DNA from: Rana temporaria
Taxonomy: Eukaryota > Chordata > Amphibia > Anura > Ranidae
Direction of reading: 5' to 3'
Assembly (NCBI RefSeq): GCF_905171775.1
Contig: NC_053492.1
Location: 280,894,938 to 280,958,937 of the forward strand
DNA length: 64,000 bases
Made by a program: the position numbers and the translations under genes. Positions 44,751 to 56,235 of this stretch are shown piece by piece; the stretch's first letter is position 1; the number at the start of each line of letters is the position of its first letter. The notes under the pieces are model-generated. The model did not search any database and was not told where the DNA came from. It was given only the letters and a program-made list of their open reading frames with translations.

Positions 44751-47700
44751 ATGGCTGCTGCCATCCCCTCAGCAAAGTTCTCCATTGCAAATCTGACAAA
44801 TCAGAACTACCAATCTTGAAAATTCAAGATGAAAATGCTGCTTATAAGAGAAGGTACGTGGAAATGTATAAATGAACAAAGACCTGCACAGCCCACAGAG
44901 GAGTGGTTAGACAGAGATCAGAAGGCGCAGAGCGCAATCTCCCTGTGCATAGATGATGATCAAATCATACATATATGTAACTGTCAGACTGCTAAAGACA
45001 TGTGGGAAGAGTTACAGAAAGCACATGAAAGAGTTAATCTCAGCAATAAACTGTATTTAATCAGAAAGCTCTATCAGACTAAGCTACAGAAAGACCAGGA
45101 CATGCAGGACTATATAAGACAGACCTTAGAGATGGTGGAGAGACTGCGAGGGATTGGAGAAGAGATAAAAGATTTCCATGTTGCAGCGCTATTATTAAGT
45201 GGACTTCCATAAAGTTATGAGACACTTGTAACAGCACTAGATGCACGTCCAGATGATGATCTGACACTGGAATATGTTAAAGGCAAGCTTGTGGATGAAT
45301 ACAAGCGCAAAACTGGAAGCATGAGTAATGTGAGTGTGTGTTCAGAGACGGCTTTAAAGACGAAATACAAAAATAAACACAGTAACGTGCAGCTAGAAAA
45401 GCGGGAATGCTTTGTGTGCAAGAAACCAGGACACCTAAAAGCAGATTGTAGAATCTGGAAAGCTAGAATGCAAAAACAAAGTGCATTGCAACAAGCTAAG
45501 AATGTCATAGAAACAAAGGAGTATGCATTCGGATCCAAAAATGGTGTCACCTCTGTGCAAGCATGGTGTGTGGACTCAGGTGCTACAAGTCACATGACAA
45601 ATGACCGAAGTTTCTTCGCTCAGCTTGATGAAAGCAAAACAGAAGGGATAACTACAGCTAATGGACAATTCATGAAATCAGTGGGAATAGGAGATGGCTT
45701 TCTATACTGTCCTATCTCTCCAGATATCACTAAAAAGATCCATATGAGGAATGTTCTGTATGTGCCAGATCTTGAAAGCAACCCTTTGTCAGTAAAGAAA
45801 CTCACTAACCAAGGCAATGTAGTCAAATTTCAGGGTGACAGTTGTATCATAACAAAAGGGGATTGCTTGCTTGCAAAGGCTAAAATCATAGATGAACTAT
45901 ATCAGCTGAACTGCAGTGAAATGGTTAAAATAGCCAAAGAGGATAAACATTCAAACTGCATCCACACTTGGCACAGACGATTGGGGCACAGAAATTCTGA
46001 TACAATAAAGAAAATAGTTGAGAATAACTATGCAAGTGGTATTATGATTAATCCATGTGATCACATAATGATTTGTACCAGCTGTATTAAAGGAAAAATG
46101 GCAAGGACACATTTTCCCAAGCAGACCAACAGCAAAGCTCAAAAACCTCTGGACTTAATACATTCAGATCTTTGTGGTCCAATGAAAACTATGACTCCAG
46201 GAAAGAAAAAATACTTCCTGACCTTCATTGATGATTACTCCAGATATACCACAATATTTCTACTTCACAATAAGGATGAAGTGCCAGAGAAATTAGAAGA
46301 GTATCTCGCTCAAGTAAATAATATTTTTGGCGGAATGCCTAGAGTACTACGAACAGATAATGGCTCAGAATATACAAGTGGTAAAACACAAGCCATTCTC
46401 AGGAAGCATGGAATTATGCTCCAGACAACAGTTCCATATAACCAGGAGCAAAATGGAGTTGCAGAGAGAATGAACCGCACACTGTGTGAAAGTGGGAGGA
46501 GCATGCTATTTGATGCTGATATGCCAACTACATACTGGGGAGAAGCTATCACAACTGCATGTTATCTTCAAAATCGCTTGCCGGGAAAAGCAACAACAAA
46601 AACTCCATATGAACTGTGGAACAAAAGGAAACCAGATTTAAGACACATCAGAATTTTTGGAAGTAAAGCCTATGTACACATTCCAAAAGAAAAACGTACA
46701 AAATGGGATGCATGTGCAAAAGAAGGTGTACTTGTGGGGTACAGTGAATCTCAAAAAGGATACAGGATTTTACATCAAGACACGAACAAGGTAACAGTCA
46801 GCAGAAGTGTGATTATTGATGAAACTTCTATGTGCTCAAAGTTTGAACAACAGACACAAACTATTCAAACTGAGAAAGAATCAACATCAGTCACTCAAGA
46901 AAATAAGGAAAGTGATACAGAAATAGAAATTACTGCAGAAGAATCAAAACCTGAATCTGAACCAGAAATACCTTCAGTCAGAAAATCAATCAGAATCAAT
47001 AAAGGTGTTCCAGCTGAACGTTTATCTTACATAGCTCGCAGAGCTGTTCAAACTGAACCAGGTTCATGGAAAGAGATGCAGAAACTGCCAATGCATGAGA
47101 AACAAGTATGGAATAAAGCCGCTGATGAAGAAATTACATCACTCGAAGATCTCCAGACATGGACACATTCAGAGCTACCTCAAGGTAAACATGCCATAGG
47201 ATGTAAATGGGTTTTTAAAACCAAATGTAACTCTGAAGGGAAAGTCTGTCGGTACAAGGCAAGGCTGGTTGCTAAAGGTTACTCACAGAAGTTCGGTGAG
47301 GACTATGATGCTACTTTTGCTCCAGTTGCTATCCAAAGTTAGAAGGAGAAGATGATCTTCTCACATCCAATGAACAATACAGACAAGCAGTGGGGGCACT
47401 TCTCTACATTGCAACCACTACACGTCCAGACATTGCAGCCAGCATGTCTCTTCTTTGCAGGCGAGTTGATAAACCACGTCAAAGAGACTGGAATGCGATC
47501 AAAAGAGTTATGAGATATCTGAAACAGACAAAAGACTTAAATTTGAAACTGTCAGCAAGTGGCGATTTAAACCTCGTGGGATATGTGGACTCCGATTGGG
47601 CAGGTGATCACAGCACACGCAAATCCACAAGTGCTTACTTATTAAAATTGGGAGACAGTCCTATATCATGGTCCAGCAAGAAACAGATGTCAGTGGCATT

Positions 47701-48034
47701 GTCCTCTACAGAAGCCAAATACATATCTGCAGCTTATGCCAGTCAAGAAGTTGTGTGGTTACAGCAATTACTCAAGGATCTTGGAGAAGCAACATCAGAA
47801 CCTACCGTCTTATTTGAGGACAATCAGGGTTGCATTAAGCTTGCAACAAGTGAGAAGATTAATGGAAGAACCAAGCACATCGATGTCAGACATCATTACA
47901 TTCATGACTTAGTTGATCAGAAAGTGATTGAACTTGTGTATTGTGAGTCGGAAAAAATGATTGCTGATGCTTTGACAAAGCCACTAGCTAGAAACAGATT
48001 TGTTGATCTTAGATCAGAAATGGGATTGACATAG
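44751..48034 (+). pseudogene. Copia gag-pol, two stops and an RT deletion
   Basis: The ATG at 44751 starts MAAAIPSAKFSI. The frame runs to 47342 except for a TGA at 44817 and a TAA at 45210. Gag is of the UBN2 type and ends in a zinc knuckle CFVCKKPGHLKADC. Protease has the DSGA motif near 45572. Integrase has the HH-CC finger (HTWHRRLGH, CTSCIKGK) and the D-D-E core (FIDDYS, RTDNGSEY, GVAERMNR). RT begins GCKWVFKTK and ends abruptly near 47330. The middle, including the YVDD active site, is deleted, and RNase H (GYVDSDWAGD through HIDVRHH) resumes in another frame. It cannot be autonomous. Confidence 0.93.
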
Positions 48035-48047
48035 ATAGTAGTTGTTG

Positions 48048-48055
48048 AGTGGGGG
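48048..48055 (+). other. Copia polypurine tract
   Basis: GAGTGGGGG-like purines directly before the 3' LTR, the normal primer for plus-strand DNA synthesis. Confidence 0.75.
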
Positions 48056-48284
48056 TGTTAGCATACAAGGTTTGTATTTAATAAGCAAACAACCACTATA
48101 TATCATTGCTGTGTGCCTACTACATTGTATGATCACTAGATGGCAGTGTTACATTTGTGAGTTCATGTTTTGTCTATGCCTTATAAGTAATAAAAGAGTT
48201 CCTGCTCCTGACGCAGTTTTTTCACAGAGAAACAACAGACTGTCTGCCTGTACTTTGTCTAGCCCCAAAAGATTATATCTAACA
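48056..48284 (+). repeat. Copia 3' LTR
   Basis: 229 bp; the partner of 44396-44624. Confidence 0.95.
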
Positions 48285-48390
48285 GACACATGGCTGCATT
48301 TGGGGACACATGGCTGCATTTGTGCATAAGGCTGCATTTGGGGACACATGGCTGCATTTGGGGATACATGGCTGCATTTGGGGACACATA
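48285..48390. repeat. GGACACATGGCTGCATTTGG minisatellite, right part
   Basis: About five 20-bp copies, continuing the array interrupted by copia. Confidence 0.85.
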
Positions 48391-48498
48391 GACACATTTA
48401 AAAGTATCAGTAATCGGTATCAGTGAGTACATGAAAAAAAGTATCGGCACTTGTACTCGGTCCTAAAAAAGTGGTATCGGGACAACCCTAGTTTTGAC

Positions 48499-50289
48499 CC
48501 TATTTTACTCAATCTAGAAACAATTTTGACTGAAACTGGGCTTTAACCAACACCTCTGCCAGTCTGACTCAGAAATGTCAGAAACAGCTTGCAGGAAAGA
48601 AAGGTTATCAATAAATGGAAAATTACAGTCTTTTTACATATTCAAGGCTGCCAGTTATTCTCAAAGGAATTCTAATAACAAATAATTACACACAGACTAT
48701 TTCAGGGATTTGTATTAGGCACTGGTAGCAAGCCTAATGATATAAACAAATGACATTTGTATTTATCTTTGCATTATTTCCATATCTATAGTTCTATCAA
48801 ATTAAAATCATGGTGTATGGGAAGGAAATCAAATAACGAGACTCATGTATTTGTAGCAAACAAATGAAAATGAACACTAAATATAAATTTACATTTCATT
48901 ATCTCCATATGAATAGGGCATTGACAATGCCAGAAACTTTATTACATTTGGTGCTGAAATTAAACCTTCTGTCGTTTTTTAGGAAGACAGAAGTCTTTTT
49001 CCATGAATAGAAGTAATAAACTACAATTCTTCAGCTCAAGGAAAGATAATGTAGATTAATCAGGAAATGGATAACAATTGTATTTTCTTAATCTAGTAGT
49101 TATTACAGAACTGAAACCAGCTAAAAATAGTTTCAATTGTGCAACATTTTCAAGTCTTGCAATATAAAAATATTTGGTTGGTTGGCTGTTGCTATTTTTT
49201 TTTATTTTTCTTAGAAAATTTAAAATGTTTAAACTTTTTTTAAAGTTTCTGTATTTTGATTATGATCACATAATAATACAGTAAAGGACAACATTTGTTT
49301 TTGCCAGTTTTGGTATTTTATCTGCTTGTATTTATACAGTAAACATTGCATACATGTTAATAAATTAAGACAGTACATAGATTAGGGATTAGATTTGGGT
49401 GCACCGTTACCATGAGTTTGTGGCGATGCTCATGTGTATATGGTTTGCAGACCAGGACAAATAATGTGTGAATTTGCTAGAATGACAACAAATGGCTGCA
49501 TGGCCTTTGAACTTAGGTCAGTTGGCTAAGAAGGGACAATATGGTAGCTTTTGGATAAGCCAGCTCCCTCACTAGAAAGGAGTGAATGTAAAGCAGCCGT
49601 ACTGATAATGTGTTAAAGCTGTGAAAAACATGGGGACTACTGCTGATAAGGGACAGATTCATGTAGGGCTTTTAGACACTTGCAGGTCTGGTAAAGTCAA
49701 TGAATAATATTTAAGATCATGGGGGTGACAAAGTGCTGTCTATTTTGGAGCATAAAGTGGTGGAGGTGGGGGAGAGTTTTTTTTCCTTTTTTCATCTTGT
49801 GATACATCTTATTGCTGCTGTTGCAACTTCTTTACAACCTGTTACTGTCTAAATGTACTACAGTGATAACAAGCTGCATGTGTATCACAGGCTTTTTTTT
49901 TTAAAGTACACCTTATATGAAAATGGTGATGAAAGCTCCTCATCCACCAAGGTCAAATTACCTGCAAAGGCAAATAAAAAATAAAAATAAAATACGTGCC
50001 TCGTCCCTGGCTTCTGAAGCTTCCAAGTGGCCTGATTGATGTCATTGTGCCTCACCTCAACCGCCTGGAATAGCAGGGCACTCAAAATCCAATAGAAAGG
50101 CATTATATTCCATTATGGGTGTTTTGTGGTATTTCGATCCCCTAGCTATCCCAGGAGGCAGGGGTGGGGCACAGTGACATTTCCTGTAACTCTTAGAAGC
50201 ATTGGAATTTGGGTCCAATGTTTTTTTAGCAACAATTTTATTTTTAAATCCTAATTGATTTTTTTGGGAGTGGGGACTTTACATTGAGA
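48499..50289. other. Unique AT-rich DNA, no gene seen
   Basis: Short frames only, with no repeat boundaries that I can define. Confidence 0.45.
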
Positions 50290-51312
50290 AGACCTTCCAT
50301 TTTTTAATAGAATAGCAGTAGAATTGTCTGCCCCTTAGGATATTTAAGTCTATTGAAGCTATCCTCAACTCCTTTGTGTGGAGTTATTCCCGTCGCAAAC
50401 TGTCGTGGCAAGTGCTGAAAAACCCCACTGAGCTGGGGGGCGCAGCACTGCCTGATTTTAACCTATATTATTTGGAAGCACAGTTATCCAACTTCTATTA
50501 CATAGATAAACATGATAAGAACCGCTATCTGGCGTTGGTGTGCTCCCCTCAAACGCGTGGATACACGCATCCCTTCCAAATTCTTCTCAGGGACCCTGCA
50601 GATCCCTGGGTGTTGGGTGACCGGAGGGGACTGTTGCACACTCATTGTAGAATTTGGGCAGTGGTAAGACGCAGACTTAAATTGCCTCCCACGCATTCTC
50701 ACACACCTCTATGGGACAATCCTTGCCTATCTGAGTTACTAACTATACCAGACCATGTCTTGTGGCTCAATCATGGGGTGATGACTCTCTTAGATGTCTT
50801 TAGGGGTTTGACTTTGAAGTCATTCCAACAATTTAGGAGGACTTTGATCTTCCGCACTCCATGCACTTTCGTTACCTCCAGCTTCGCCACGCCCTCCAGA
50901 CTCAATTCTGCGAAATCCCCCCTAATCTAGAACAATTGGATATCCTCACCATAATTATGGGACAAGATCCTTTTAAACTTATTCTATAGTTCTTTGCTTC
51001 GTCCCAATGCAGTAACCAATGCCTATGCTCTGAAGGATCGTTGGGGTGTTGACGTGGGGTAGTTGGAGGAGGATGAATAGGAGGATGCGTTGGATACTTG
51101 CAAAAAGTTCTCTACTAGGCTTTTGGACTGTCTCGTATAACTGTATATCATTCATAGATCTTATCTGACCCCCCTACGTGTGGCTAAGTACAAACCTGAC
51201 CACAACCCTTTATGCCCCAGATGTGATAGTCCATCTAGTACTTTTTTTCATCTTATATGGTCATGCCCAGTAATTCAAGACTATTGGTCTCACAATATCC
51301 GCCAACTCTCCG
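50290..51312 (+). pseudogene. Tx1/L1-like LINE ORF2 C-terminal remnant
   Basis: The plus strand reads FVWSYSRRKLSWQVL, PTELGGAALPDFNLYY and PLWDNPCLSELL, all typical of the region after the RT. A frameshift near 50870 is followed at about 51215 by CPRCDSPSSTFFHLIWSCPV, the C-terminal Cys-His motif. Several stops are present. A Penelope-like sequence follows directly. Confidence 0.8.
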
Positions 51313-54215
51313 AGTTGGCGAATATTGACCAAAAAAGAGGCACTTTTTCTGATACCCAAGGTACCACGTACCCTGGTTCTTTATATCCTGCCGAAAATCC
51401 ATAAAAATAGAACCAACCCTCCTGGCCGACCCATATTAAGTGGGATCAGCTCGTTATACTCTCGAGTTGGCGAATATCTCGATATATTTTTGCAACCCTT
51501 GGTAATACAAGGGAAATCGTACCTGAAAGATAGCAGAGAGCTTATTAAATCTTTATCCTCTATAAGAGTTACAGAGGAGACATGGCTTGTTACAGTCGTC
51601 ATTATATACGAATATCAGGCAAAGTGATGCGATTCTAGCATCTAGCGGACAATTATTTTTGGGTACAGGGTAAATATTACAAACAAATTAAGGGAGTTGC
51701 TATGGGGGCTCCGGCGCAATTGTGATCAAATTATTGACTTTAAAGATCAAGCCAATTTGTTGATTATAAGATTCGTGGAAAAAGGGTATTCCCTATCGGC
51801 TTTGTTGAATACAAATAAGGAAGTCCTTGATATGGACAGACAATCCCTATTAGAATCCAAGAAGTGGCTGATTGGTCATGGTGAGGTGGCCTTTCTCTCT
51901 GGATTCCATAGGCAGTATAGGGGTGTAGAGAAGATTTTTAAAAAGTTTTGGCCTATTCTGTTAAAAGATACAGATTTGGCCAAAATGTTACTATCCAAAT
52001 CCTCTTTCATTTATAGGAGGGCTCCAGGACTGTGCAAAAAAATTGCAGCCAATGTCCCAGACCCTCCTGAGAAGCCCTTGACTTTTCTGGATGGCTCTGG
52101 CTTCCACTATTGCACTCACTGCAGAGCCTGTAAGAGTACTAATAGACAAGGGAAAAAAAGAACCAGCTTCAAATCTAATGTAACCAATAAGGATGAGCCG
52201 AACACCCCCCTGTTCGGTTCGCATCAGAACTTGCGAACACACCAAATGTTCGTGTGAACTTTAGAACCCCGTTAAAGTCTATGGGACTTGAACATTTGAA
52301 ATATAAAGTGTTAATTTTAAAGGCTAATATGCAAGTTATTGTCCTAAAAAGTGTTTGGGGACCTGGGTCCTGTCCCAGGAAACATGTATCAATGCAAAAA
52401 AAGTTTTAAAAAACAGCCATTTTTTCAGGAGCAGTGAATTTAATAATGCTAAAAGTGAAACAATAAAAGTGTAATATTACTTTAAATTTCGTACCTAGGG
52501 GGGTGTAAAGTCAGCATGTGAAAAAGTGCATGTTTCCCGTACATAGAACTGTCCCTGCACAAAGTGTAATTTCTGAAAGAAAAAAAGGCATTTAAAACCG
52601 GCTTTGCGGCTCTAATAAATTGTCGGCTCTGGCAATTCAGAGATGATTCATTCATAAAAAATAAAAATAAAAAAGCTGGGGGTCCCCCCAAATTCCATTA
52701 ACAGGCCCTTCAGGTCTGATATGGATATTAAGGGGAACCCCGCCATCAATTTTTTTTAAAAAATGACATGGGGTTCCCCCCAAATATCCATACCAGACCC
52801 TTCAGGTCTGGTGTGGATTTTAAGGGGAACTCCACCCCAAATTTAAAAAAAAATGGCGTGGAGTTCCCCCAAAAATCCACACCAGACCCTTATCCGAGCA
52901 CGTTAACCTGGCCGGCTGCAGAAAAGAGGGGGGGACAGAGTGCGCCCCCCCTCTCCTGAACCGCACCAGGCTACATGCCCTCAACATGGGGAGGATGTCC
53001 CCATGTTGATGAGGACAAGGGCCTCATCCCCACAACCCTTGCCCGGTGGTTGTGGGGTTCTGCGGGGGGGGGGCTTATCAGAATCTGGAAGACCCCTTTA
53101 ACAAAGGGGACCCCCAGATCCTGGCCCCCCCCTATGTGAATTGGTAATGGGGTACACTGTACCTCTACCATTTCACGAAAGAAGTGTAAATAGTTAAAAA
53201 AAAAACACACAGACACCGTAGAAAAAAATCCTTTATTAATAATAGAAAAAAAAAATCCAGCGATGTGAATCCACTCTCGGCCCGGCCCCCCGCTCCAACA
53301 TTGTCTTCTATCCAGCGACGGATGATCTCTCCAGCGACGGGTGATCAGCGGTCCGGTCCAGCGATGAGAAGATCCATCCGTCCAGAGCGCAGCAGGCGAG
53401 CTCCTCTCTCCGCTGGACACAGCCCAGCGGAATGACGCGCTGGAGCTGTGACATTTCTTATATAGGGGAAGCGGCCACCCGTAACGTGACCCCGCCCCCT
53501 CTGATGCACCCTCGTACGTCACTGGGAAAGCCCGGTATTTCCCGGTCTTTCCCAGTGACGTACAAGGGTGAGGAGCTGCCTGCTGTGCTCTGGACGGATG
53601 GATCTTCTCATCGCTGGACCGGACCGCTGATCACCCGTCGCTGGAGAGATCATCCGTCGCTGGATAGAAGACCACGTTGGAGCGGGGGTCGGGCCGAGAG
53701 TGGATTCACATCGCTGGATTTTTTATTTTGTTTTTATTAATAAAGGATTTTTTTCTACGGTGTCTGTGTGTTTTTTTTTAACTATTTACACTTTCTTCGT
53801 GAAATGGTAGAGGTACAGTGTACCCCATTACCAATTCACATAGGGGGGCCAGGATCTGGGCGTCCCCTTTGTTAAAGGGGTCTTCCAGATTCTGATAAGG
53901 ACAATAAATTGCATATTAGCCTTTAAAATTAACACTTTAGATTTCTCCCATAGACTTTAACAGGGTGTTCCGCGGCTTTTCGAATTTGCCGCGAACACAC
54001 CTAATTGTTCGTTGCTCGCCGAACAGGCAAACAGGCAATGTTCGAGTCGAACATGAGTTCGACTCGAACTCGAATCTCATCCCTAGTAACCAATGAAGAA
54101 TTCATTATAGAACCTTTAATCACTTGTCACTCCAAACATGTAACTTATGTTTTGGAGTGCCCCTGCAAATTGCAATACGTGGGTCGGACCACAAGGGAAT
54201 TAAAAGTGCGAATAA
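51313..54215 (+). pseudogene. Penelope-like element, RT and GIY-YIG endonuclease remnant
   Basis: RT segments LYILPKIHKN, PPGRPILSGISSL and SYLKDSRELIKSL (51365-51560) are characteristic of Penelope-like RTs. KGVAMGAPAQL near 51685 is followed at once by RRNCDQIIDFKDQA, so the part with the catalytic YxDD is deleted. After HYCTHCRACKST a hAT element (52188-54085) intervenes. The frame then resumes at 54086 with TCHSKHVTYVLECPC and QYVGRTTRELKVRI, the GIY-YIG nuclease motif, and is cut again at 54216. The element is inactive. Confidence 0.85.
52188..54085. mobile_element. hAT-like inverted-repeat element, module copy 4
   Basis: The ends TAAGGATGAGCCGAAC and the reverse complement of GAATCTCATCCCTA pair. 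The 8-bp GTAACCAA flanks it (52180-52187 and 54086-54093), as expected for hAT. Removing it restores continuity of the Penelope-like frame. Inside are three tandem hairpin units at 52675-52890, arms of about 350 bp (roughly 53040-53425 and 53565-53900), a TTATATAGG box at about 53460, AATAAA at about 53740, a GT-rich stretch, and the GTGAAATGG/CCAATTCAC hairpin at 53799-53840. No transposase is encoded. Confidence 0.88.
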
Positions 54216-55088
54216 CCCTCCCTGGCGGTATGACTATTTCAGAAAAAAGGTGCTGAAAGCAGTACCATTATTTGCAAGAAAATTTGGCGTTTTATACTGT
54301 AGGCCTTTAATTCTTAGGAATAACTCACTTAAATCTGACCAAACAAGAGTCTAGTAGGCATTCCGGGTATGATTTTTTTTAAAAACAAAATTATAAATTA
54401 TAATATAATAAATAATTATAAATAATTATAACAAATAATAATATAATTATAATAAAAATTATTCAATAAAGTAATCAACTCAAAATCACTGAAATGTGCT
54501 CAGTTGCAGAATTGTCGCTGTCATTACTTTTATTTTTTTTATGACGAATTTCCCCACAAATCGCTATCGCACAATTCTGCAAGTGATTATAATTTATTAT
54601 TGCTGTTTTCTAGCTGCTCTAAAACCATTTTTGACATTAAGGGACACTTTTGGTTGCTATGGACAATCTACAGTTTGCAGTCAGAAAGAACAGTTTTTAT
54701 TATATAAAAGAACATGTAGGACACTGGGCAGACCACTAGGGACAAGGGGGGTGTGTATTTTTTAAATACAGTACTGTAATCTATAAGATTACAGTATACT
54801 GTATGTATTGTGTTTGTTTACTTTTTTGAATTTGGCGCCGTTCTCCGCCCCCGTGCGTCATAACGTCGCAGGGAACGGAGATCGGCTGCACACGGGGACA
54901 CTGTGAATCGAGGGAGGACCCGCATCGCTGGATCCAGGGACAAGGTGAGTAACTTGTCTGTGGATTCACTGAGCAGGTAAGCCGCGCCACTGCACGCTCT
55001 GCACATCTACCCCGAACGTGACTCGGGGATACCGATCTTGGCATAGAAAAACAACACCGAGTCACGCTCGGGGATTCCGCTAAGCAGG
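54216..55088. mobile_element. Non-autonomous element at a TTAA-like site, CCTCCCTGGCGG end
   Basis: It starts CCCTCCCTGGCGGTATGA after ATAA (54212-54215) and ends CCGCTAAGCAGG before TTAA (55089-55092). The ends are diverged inverted repeats. It truncates the Penelope-like nuclease. It holds AT-rich sequence and a CpG-rich right part (54830-55075), with no coding sequence. Confidence 0.6.
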
Positions 55089-55851
55089 TTAAGGAATAAG
55101 CAGTTCACAACTCAATTCCACTCTACATACACATCAAACTCTAGAGGGGTTTCTATACTTATAGCTAATACAATAGATTTTAAATGTAGACAGATCAAGA
55201 AGGGTGATAATTAGATATATTTTTTTGGACAGAGATGTGTATTGGTAAATATCTATATTCCTCCACCCTATACACCGGAAATATTGAAATAATATATTGT
55301 GTTTATATCTGATACTCCAGATTCCCTTTGGTTACTAATCAGAGATTTCAATAAGTGTATGACTCCATCAATAGATACACTTCGTCCATCAGATATATAA
55401 AGGAGATCGGTCTGATTGACCTGTGAAGACTGCGAAACCCGATAGACAGACAGTTCTCATGTTACTCAAGTACACACAAAACTCTCTCCAGAATAGATCT
55501 GGCAACTGGTATCACAGTCTATATTGCCTTACCTTAGTGAGATTAAATACGAGGCTAAAGGAATATCAGACCACTCTCCTTTGCCCCTATCTCTTTCCCT
55601 CAAGACCAATAAGGGGGATAAGCTATGGAAAGTTAATCCGTACTGGGTGTCATCTCTTCCTTCGACATAAAATTACATATTAATATTTTTCAGCAAATTA
55701 ATAGGTCCACAGTCTCACCCCTAATATATTGGGATGCACAGAAAGCTTACCTCAGAGGACTCTTTTTTTCACAAATATCAAAAAAAAAGAAGCAGTTTAG
55801 AAAATGGAAAAAAACTATGGCTGATGATATGATGCAAGCGGAGGCATCTTA

Positions 55852-56235
55852 AGCCCTGTACACACGATCGGTCCATCCGATGAGAATGGTCTGATGGATC
55901 ATTGGTTAACCGACGAAGCTGACTGATGGTCAGTCGTGCCTACACACCATCGGTTAAAAAACGGATTGTGTCAGAACGCGGTGATGTAAAACACAACAAC
56001 GTGCTGAAAAAAATGAAGTTCAATGCTTCCAAGCATGCATCGACTTGATTCTGAGCATGCGTGAATTGTTTTTTTTTCTATCGGTTAGGAATCCATCGGT
56101 TAAATTTAAAACAAGTTGGCTTTTTTTTAACCGATGGATAAATAACCGATGGCGCCCACACACAATCGGTTTGGACCGATGAAAATAGTCCATCAGACCG
56201 TTCTCATCTGTTTAACCGATCATGTGTACGCGGCC
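55852..56235. mobile_element. Harbinger-like MITE with TTA duplication, in the LINE
   Basis: It starts AGCCCTGTACACACGATCGG and ends CCGATCATGTGTACGCGGCC. TTA lies on both sides (55849-55851 and 56236-56238). The interior is built from inverted ATCGGTT/AACCGAT words. It lies between the endonuclease and RT regions of the host LINE. Confidence 0.88.

Larger units (their letters stand above)
44396..48284 (+). mobile_element. Ty1/copia LTR retrotransposon
   Basis: Two 229-bp LTRs (44396-44624 and 48056-48284) begin TGTTAG and end TAACA. The 5-bp GACAC lies on both sides (44391-44395 and 48285-48289). By eye the LTRs differ at four positions, about 1.7 percent, so insertion was fairly recent. 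The internal region has gag, protease, integrase, RT and RNase H in copia order. It is defective: two in-frame stops and a deletion in RT. Confidence 0.95.
43869..48490. mobile_element. hAT-like MITE containing a copia insertion
   Basis: The ends TAGAGTTGTCACGATAACGA and the reverse complement of GTGGTATCGGGACAACCCTA are inverted repeats. The 8-bp GTTTTGAC lies on both sides (43861-43868 and 48491-48498), the duplication length of hAT elements. Without the copia insert it is about 730 bp and holds a large palindrome and a short minisatellite. No transposase is present. Confidence 0.88.

Noticed and set aside
54496..54765. Hydrophobic 89-codon frame
   Set aside because: It lies inside a non-coding repeat element. 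AT-rich sequence gives hydrophobic codons by chance.
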